Assembly (NCBI GenBank): GCA_964428935.1 | Contig: CAYSAG010000217.1 | Coordinates: 1 to 8,656 of the forward strand | Length of the DNA: 8,656 nucleotides | Source: JAADHY01 sp964428935 | GTDB lineage: Bacteria; Planctomycetota; Planctomycetia; Planctomycetales; Planctomycetaceae | Direction of reading: 5' to 3' | In this document: in pieces, positions 6,366 to 8,656 of the stretch | How the letters are laid out: every line of letters begins with the position of its first letter | Numbering within the stretch: position 1 is the first letter of the stretch | Notes under the pieces: generated by a model | Database searches by the model: none | The model's input: the letters and a program-made list of their open reading frames with translations, nothing else | Told to the model about the DNA's origin: nothing | Program-made: the position numbers and the translations under genes

Positions 6366-6635
6366 TCAGAACGGCTGCTGAAAGCCCATGACCTGAAACC
6401 GAGCCAGTTCGAGCGGGCTGGTCAGCTTCACCGCGGCAATGGCGTCGTAAGCCAACATGACTTTGCGGGCTCCCATGCTGTCGGGCCGGTCCCGCTCGAG
6501 CATGACCACGCCCGCCGACACCAGAAAATCCGTAAACGGAATCGTCTCTTGGAATTTCGTCACGACGATTCCTTGCCGCGGAATGGCTTCCGGCCACCCC
6601 TCGAAAATGGTTCGCCAAGCTTCTCCTGAGTCCAT
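6366..6635 (-). CDS. Hypothetical protein, 89 aa, possible small beta-barrel
   Basis: I do not recognise this protein. The frame is open further upstream, to an ATG at 6818, but the ATG at 6635 is chosen because AGGAG lies eight bases before it and the upstream extension is Arg-rich and looks untranslated. Codon use matches the real genes, with C-ending two-fold codons and Ile mostly ATT (4 of 5), so it is very likely coding. There is no signal peptide or membrane segment. After an N-terminal segment with two Trp (W7, W14), hydrophobic strands alternate with polar turns: G-I-V-V-T-K-F (22-28), T-I-P-F-T-D-F-L-V (31-39), V-V-M-L-E-R (43-48), then K-V-M-L-A-Y (58-63) running into A-I-A-A-V-K-L (65-71). 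That order resembles Sm/Hfq-like small barrels, but it is a visual impression only. It converges with the UbiA-family gene; upstream on its strand are tRNA-Glu and csrA. Confidence 0.75.
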   Translation of the reverse strand: MDSGEAWRTIFEGWPEAIPRQGIVVTKFQETIPFTDFLVSAGVVMLERDRPDSMGARKVMLAYDAIAAVKLTSPLELARFQVMGFQQPF

Positions 6636-7041
6636 TGGCGTTCTCCTGCGCGCGGCTCGTCTTGTGGGCTGCCTCGGCCGGCCGATACCGGACGCCTTGC
6701 GAGCTCGCTGCGGCCAACCGGCCGCAACACCGAACTGCGTTGACCTTCGGACCGCGCGGTCAACGCAACCGACCGCCTCGAGGCTCTGACTCGGGTCGAG
6801 CCGTTCCAGTGCGGACACACTAATTCATCGGCCGAACCGGACGAACGGCTTTCGCTCAAGGCCGGCCGGCGTCGCGTCGAGCCAGTTCAGGCACGGACCC
6901 AAGCGCGGCGTCCGCGGACTCGCGGGCTTGCGCGGCAGAGCTCGCCGCAAGGAAGCGTTCGTCGACACGCCGCGTGTCCGTCGAGGGCCACCGGAACTGC
7001 AGGGACCAACGGTGGGCCGTGAGGGACCAACCGCACCGCGC
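6636..7041 (-). other. 400-bp gap between tRNA-Glu and the 89-aa gene
   Basis: No believable protein gene is seen. The stretch carries a strong inverted repeat (6736-6767), a 15-bp near-palindrome at 6964-6978 (GACACGC, one base, GCGTGTC), and two copies of AGGGACCAAC (7001-7010 and 7022-7031). I could not find a convincing -35/-10 pair for the minus-strand 89-aa gene, so its promoter is unassigned. Confidence 0.5.
6736..6767. promoter_or_regulatory. Perfect 10-bp inverted repeat upstream of the 89-aa gene
   Basis: TGCGTTGACC (6736-6745) and GGTCAACGCA (6758-6767) are exact reverse complements with a 12-base spacer, about 100 bases upstream of the minus-strand start codon at 6635. Each arm contains TTGACC, a -35-like hexamer pointing inward, but no good -10 box lies at the right distance on either strand. 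It is more like a protein-binding dyad or an mRNA leader hairpin than a bidirectional promoter. Confidence 0.5.
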
Positions 7042-7074
7042 AAAAAAAATTCGGGCCGCCTTGCCGGCGACCCG
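7042..7074 (-). terminator. Rho-independent terminator of tRNA-Glu
   Basis: Read on the minus strand, CGGGTCGCC, loop GGCAA, GGCGGCCCG forms a 9-bp stem with one U-G pair, followed by AA and eight T's. It starts ten bases after the 3' end of the tRNA. Position, stem and T-run all fit an intrinsic terminator for the tRNA transcript. Confidence 0.85.
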
Positions 7075-7084
7075 CCTTCCAAAG

Positions 7085-7157
7085 TGACCCCGACGGGATT
7101 TGAACCCGTGTTACCGGATCGAAAGTCCGGTGTCCTAGGCCTCTAGACGACGGGGCC
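7085..7157 (-). tRNA. tRNA-Glu (anticodon TTC)
   Basis: The minus strand folds as a 73-nt tRNA. The acceptor stem is GGCCCCG with CGGGGTC (one G-U pair) and discriminator A. The D arm contains GTCTAGAGGCCTAGGAC, which closely matches E. coli tRNA-Glu. The anticodon stem is CCGGA / TCCGG around the loop CTTTCGA, giving anticodon TTC, which reads GAA and GAG. The T arm is ACGGG / CCCGT with the loop TTCGAAT. CCA is not encoded, so the 3' end must be added by tRNA nucleotidyltransferase. It has its own promoter and terminator and appears to be a single-gene transcript. Confidence 0.97.
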
Positions 7158-7172
7158 ACAAAGTTCGCGCGT

Positions 7173-7200
7173 AGTGTAAGCTGTGCCGCGAGTCCGTCAA
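7173..7200 (-). promoter_or_regulatory. Promoter of tRNA-Glu
   Basis: On the minus strand, TTGACG (7195-7200) and TACACT (7173-7178) are separated by 16 bp. The -10 box ends 15 bases before the tRNA, so transcription would begin about 8 nt upstream of the mature 5' end. The stretch just after the -10 box is GC-rich (ACGCGCG), like the discriminator of stable-RNA promoters under stringent control; that regulation is inference. Confidence 0.75.
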
Positions 7201-7222
7201 GCGAAAAGACAGCACCGTGCTG
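7201..7222 (-). terminator. Candidate terminator between csrA and tRNA-Glu
   Basis: On the minus strand, CAGCA, loop CGG, TGCTG is followed directly by TCTTTT. It lies 84 bases past the csrA stop and immediately before the tRNA -35 box, where a terminator would keep the two units separate. The stem is only 5 bp. A longer 8-bp stem lies upstream (7246-7282), and either or both could end the csrA transcript. Confidence 0.42.
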
Positions 7223-7245
7223 AGAACCAGCGAAAAGAACGGCCT

Positions 7246-7282
7246 TGTCGTCCGGTTGACAGTCCGGTCCGGTGGGACGACA
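7246..7282 (-). terminator. 8-bp stem downstream of csrA
   Basis: TGTCGTCC and GGACGACA (7275-7282 and 7246-7253) are exact reverse complements with a 21-base loop, starting 23 bases after the csrA stop on the minus strand. A T-rich stretch (TTCTTTT) follows some 9 bases later, not directly. It may be a 3' stabilising structure or part of the csrA terminator. Confidence 0.38.
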
Positions 7283-7305
7283 GAATCAAACTTCGGAGGG
7301 TGCGA

Positions 7306-7527
7306 TCAAGAAGTCGACTGCGTCTCTTCCGTTTGCTGCCCGCCCTGAGCCAGCTTCGCCTGCTCTTCCCGACGAATGGCCTCCAGGACTTCGCTGCGGT
7401 GAACCGGCACCTCTCTCGGTGCCTCGATTCCGAGACGCACCTTGTCTCCTCGCACCTCGACGACCGTAATGCGAATTCGGCCGTCGATAATGATGCTCTC
7501 GTTTTTCTTCCGCGACAACACCAGCAT
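7306..7527 (-). CDS. csrA: Carbon storage regulator CsrA (RsmA)
   Basis: CsrA is a small dimeric RNA-binding protein that binds GGA motifs in mRNA leaders and usually blocks translation; it commonly controls motility, biofilm and carbon flow. The 73-aa product begins M-L-V-L-S-R-K and contains G-I-E-A-P-R-E-V-P-V-H-R; L4 and R44, key RNA contacts in E. coli CsrA, fall at the same positions. The fold-forming part is residues 1-50, followed by a helical and polar Gln/Glu-rich tail (55-73) slightly longer than in E. coli. The start ATG has GGAG seven bases upstream, itself a possible CsrA site. No flagellar gene or fliW, common neighbours in other bacteria, is in this window. It has its own promoter and a leader of about 140 nt. 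Confidence 0.97.
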   Translation of the reverse strand: MLVLSRKKNESIIIDGRIRITVVEVRGDKVRLGIEAPREVPVHRSEVLEAIRREEQAKLAQGGQQTEETQSTS

Positions 7528-7666
7528 CGTGACACTCCATCACGCCGGGCTCGACCTCATGTTTCTGTCGAAGCCGGAGACACCAGACGAGCCAAGCTCC
7601 GTCCAAGAGCCTGCTCTTGTCGCCGACTGAACCTGCGCTTCGACAGTTGGCCCGGCAACCAGACAG
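7528..7666 (-). promoter_or_regulatory. csrA 5' leader with GGA motifs and dyad
   Basis: If transcription starts about 7 nt after the -10 box, csrA has a 139-nt leader. On the minus strand it holds an exact inverted repeat CAAGAGC-AG-GCTCTTG (7604-7619). A pair of GGA motifs (7602-7604 and 7598-7600) begins at the edge of the dyad, and a third GGA (7536-7538) lies inside the Shine-Dalgarno sequence. CsrA is known to repress its own mRNA in some bacteria through GGA sites overlapping the ribosome site, so autoregulation is plausible but not shown. Confidence 0.5.
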
Positions 7667-7672
7667 CACACG

Positions 7673-7701
7673 ATTCTAAAAGCCGCGCGCGCAACCGTCA
7701 A
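7673..7701 (-). promoter_or_regulatory. csrA promoter
   Basis: On the minus strand, TTGACG (7696-7701) and TAGAAT (7673-7678) are separated by exactly 17 bp. Each box matches consensus at 5 of 6 positions, so this is one of the two best promoters in the window. The predicted start is near 7666. Confidence 0.8.
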
Positions 7702-7947
7702 CCCCAAGTGCCGATGCGGCCGGCATTTCGCGAAAGAAAAACGTGTTCTCTGTTCACCCCGTCTCCGATGTCGTCCCCCCCAGTCGACCGAAAACCAACT
7801 CAGTCCAGGCTTCGAAATTTTTCCGCAACGACGCTCACATCAGACCACCATTCTCAGCGCAAACGTAAGACTGTCTGTCCATGTGAGAAAGCAAAGTCGT
7901 TTCGGACACACGTCGCTCCGGCCCGCGCGTCGCGACCGCCAGCCTCT

Positions 7948-8176
7948 GCTGTAGCCGTCCGTTGGGAGCGCCACAGCTTCCACGACGCCCGCTTGGCCCA
8001 GAAATATTTGCTTCGCTGGCGTCAGCCCCCTGCTTTCCCTCGGCGCCCAAATTTCTCCACTTCGCCCGCACGGCCGCCCCGAGCCCGTGCAGCGCTTCAC
8101 CGGTTTGCCGCCCTCCCGCAGGCGGCAACGTCGGCCGGAACGGAACTGCTCTCCAAAAGCCGCCAAACTGAAGTCG
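7948..8176 (-). ncRNA. Candidate structured small RNA upstream of csrA
   Basis: A transcript from the promoter at 8183-8211 would start near 8176 and run leftwards through at least four stems: TTGCCGCC / GGCGGCAA (8105-8128, loop TGCGGGAG), CTGCACGG / CCGTGCGG (8066-8092, one U-G), GACGCC / GGCGTC (7984-8023, with two more pairs after a mismatch), and GCTGTGG / CTACAGC (7948-7977, one G-U, loop containing ACGGACGG). The loops of the first and last carry GGA. I could not match it to RNase P RNA, tmRNA, SRP RNA or 6S RNA. No clear terminator marks the 3' end, so the left boundary is a guess. Confidence 0.35.
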
Positions 8177-8182
8177 CTTCGT

Positions 8183-8211
8183 AGTAAAACTCGGCTTGGC
8201 TGGATTGTCAA
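8183..8211 (-). promoter_or_regulatory. Strong minus-strand promoter with no gene behind it
   Basis: On the minus strand, a consensus TTGACA (8206-8211) is followed after 17 bp by TTTACT (8183-8188), which matches TATAAT at 4 of 6 positions. Transcription would start near 8176 and run toward csrA. No good reading frame with a ribosome site follows, so a non-coding RNA or an upstream second start for csrA are the main options. Confidence 0.6.
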
Positions 8212-8431
8212 CACGTTTTCTCGCTTTTCCAGACGACATGACCCGAAAAATCCGCGCGACCGGGCGTTTCCCTCCGCCGCCTGCGGGTCGTCGGCCGCTC
8301 GGGCAACCGAGCTTCGCCGCTTGAGACCGCGGCTCGGCACACCCCGCTGTCGCGTTCCGAGCCGCCGGTCCGCTACCGCCGTTCGGCCGCCGGGCGGGTC
8401 CTCGTCGACCGAGCCTTCCGGAATCTTTCGG

Positions 8432-8459
8432 GCGAGAGCCGCCTCGCGTCGTTTTTTTT
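8432..8459 (+). terminator. Small hairpin plus T8 run, plus strand
   Basis: GCGAG (8432-8436) pairs with CTCGC (8443-8447) and is followed after four bases by eight T's (8452-8459). This has the outline of an intrinsic terminator on the plus strand, but the stem is short and no plus-strand gene ends here. It may end a non-coding transcript, or the T-run may be chance. Confidence 0.33.
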
Positions 8460-8591
8460 CGGCGCGGCAAGGCACCGGACGCACGGCCGCAGACAGACGC
8501 CGACAGCCGTCGGCGCGGCGAGCAAGACCGCTGCACGCTGCGCTCGCTCAGACACCGCCACGCTCGGCCGAGCGGTTCCGACCCAACGACT

Positions 8592-8619
8592 GGGACACCG
8601 ACCAGCCATGGTGTAGAAT
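8592..8619 (+). promoter_or_regulatory. Promoter candidate at the right edge
   Basis: GGGACA (8592-8597, 4 of 6 to TTGACA) and TAGAAT (8614-8619, 5 of 6 to TATAAT) are 16 bp apart on the plus strand. The -10 box is identical to that of csrA. A transcript starting near 8626 would leave the window, so its gene is not visible. The 14-bp palindrome at 8561-8574 lies just upstream and could be an operator. Confidence 0.45.
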
Positions 8620-8656
8620 GCCGGTGGCTTGTTCGCAGACGCACGTCGCCTGCAAG

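Larger units (their letters stand above)
7702..8656. other. Right-end kilobase without a convincing protein gene
   Basis: Reading frames up to 269 aa cross this stretch on the minus strand and a 333-aa frame enters it on the plus strand, but their translations are Arg/Ser/Pro-rich, lack recognisable motifs and do not show the codon habits of the real genes. Supported content is a strong minus-strand promoter at 8183-8211, several hairpins at 7948-8128, a hairpin with T8 at 8432-8459, a 14-bp palindrome CGCTCGGCCGAGCG at 8561-8574, and a plus-strand promoter candidate at 8592-8619. Confidence 0.55.

Noticed and set aside
6366..6818. A longer 150-aa version of the 89-aa minus-strand protein
   Set aside because: The extra 61 residues are Arg-rich and unlike the rest; AGGAG sits correctly before the inner ATG at 6635.
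7001..7031. Two copies of AGGGACCAAC, 21 bp apart, suggesting kinship with the 21-bp repeats at 1034
   Set aside because: Only 10 bases match and the sequence is unrelated to the earlier repeats; the same spacing is probably coincidence.
6887..7159. A 90-aa minus-strand frame running through the tRNA, containing V-T-R-V-Q-I-P-S-G-S
   Set aside because: This is the familiar spurious translation of a tRNA T arm; the tRNA-Glu explains it.
7540..7560. A six-codon upstream reading frame just before csrA on the minus strand
   Set aside because: No Shine-Dalgarno sequence before its ATG, and such short frames arise often by chance.
7948..8176. RNase P RNA, tmRNA, SRP RNA or 6S RNA for the hairpin-rich stretch
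   Set aside because: The hallmark conserved motifs of these RNAs (for example GAGGAAAGTCC of RNase P RNA, or a tRNA-like 3' end) are absent.
7183..8184. A 333-aa plus-strand frame antisense to csrA
   Set aside because: Opposite to a certain csrA gene and its promoter; very basic composition and no recognisable domain.
7835..8644. Minus-strand frames of 269 and 214 aa upstream of csrA
   Set aside because: Overlapping alternative frames, low-complexity basic translations, no ribosome site, and the promoter at 8183-8211 lies inside them.

Overview
The window reads as chromosomal DNA from a high-GC bacterium, by eye roughly two thirds G+C. The gene set and style fit a planctomycete: a PGM2-like phosphohexomutase, an archaeal-type myo-inositol-1-phosphate synthase, a UbiA-family prenyltransferase starting at TTG, a free-standing csrA, and long GC-rich gaps between genes. 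That assignment is inference; no rRNA or marker gene here settles it. I see no transposase, integrase, CRISPR array or phage gene.

Left part (1-787): the 3' end of folB overlaps a complete folK, two consecutive steps of tetrahydrofolate synthesis. Next comes about 1 kb without a convincing protein gene (788-1801). It holds GC hairpins, a promoter-like motif near 998, four tandem 21-bp repeats (1034-1117), an intrinsic-terminator-like hairpin (1325-1354), and a hairpin just upstream of the next gene.

Centre (1802-6207): three co-directional genes about 200 bp apart encode an alpha-D-phosphohexomutase, an inositol-phosphate synthase and a membrane prenyltransferase. Read together they suggest glucose 1-phosphate to glucose 6-phosphate to inositol 1-phosphate, followed by an unidentified prenyl-transfer step at the membrane. 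The last step is speculative. I found no obvious separate promoters in the two gaps, and one gap carries a perfect 10-bp inverted repeat.

Right part (6366-7700): everything supported lies on the minus strand. In transcription order these are csrA, with a well-formed sigma70-type promoter and a leader of about 140 nt; tRNA-Glu(TTC), with its own promoter and a clear rho-independent terminator; and an 89-aa protein of unknown function whose hydrophobic pattern resembles small beta-barrel (Sm-like) proteins. The last kilobase (7700-8656) has no believable protein gene. It does have a minus-strand promoter with a perfect TTGACA box upstream of a hairpin-rich stretch (a small-RNA candidate), a hairpin plus T8 run on the plus strand, and a plus-strand promoter candidate at the right edge.

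One feature runs through the real genes. Two-fold C/T-ending codons almost always end in C, as expected at this GC content, but isoleucine is mostly ATT. This helps separate real genes from the many long shadow reading frames.
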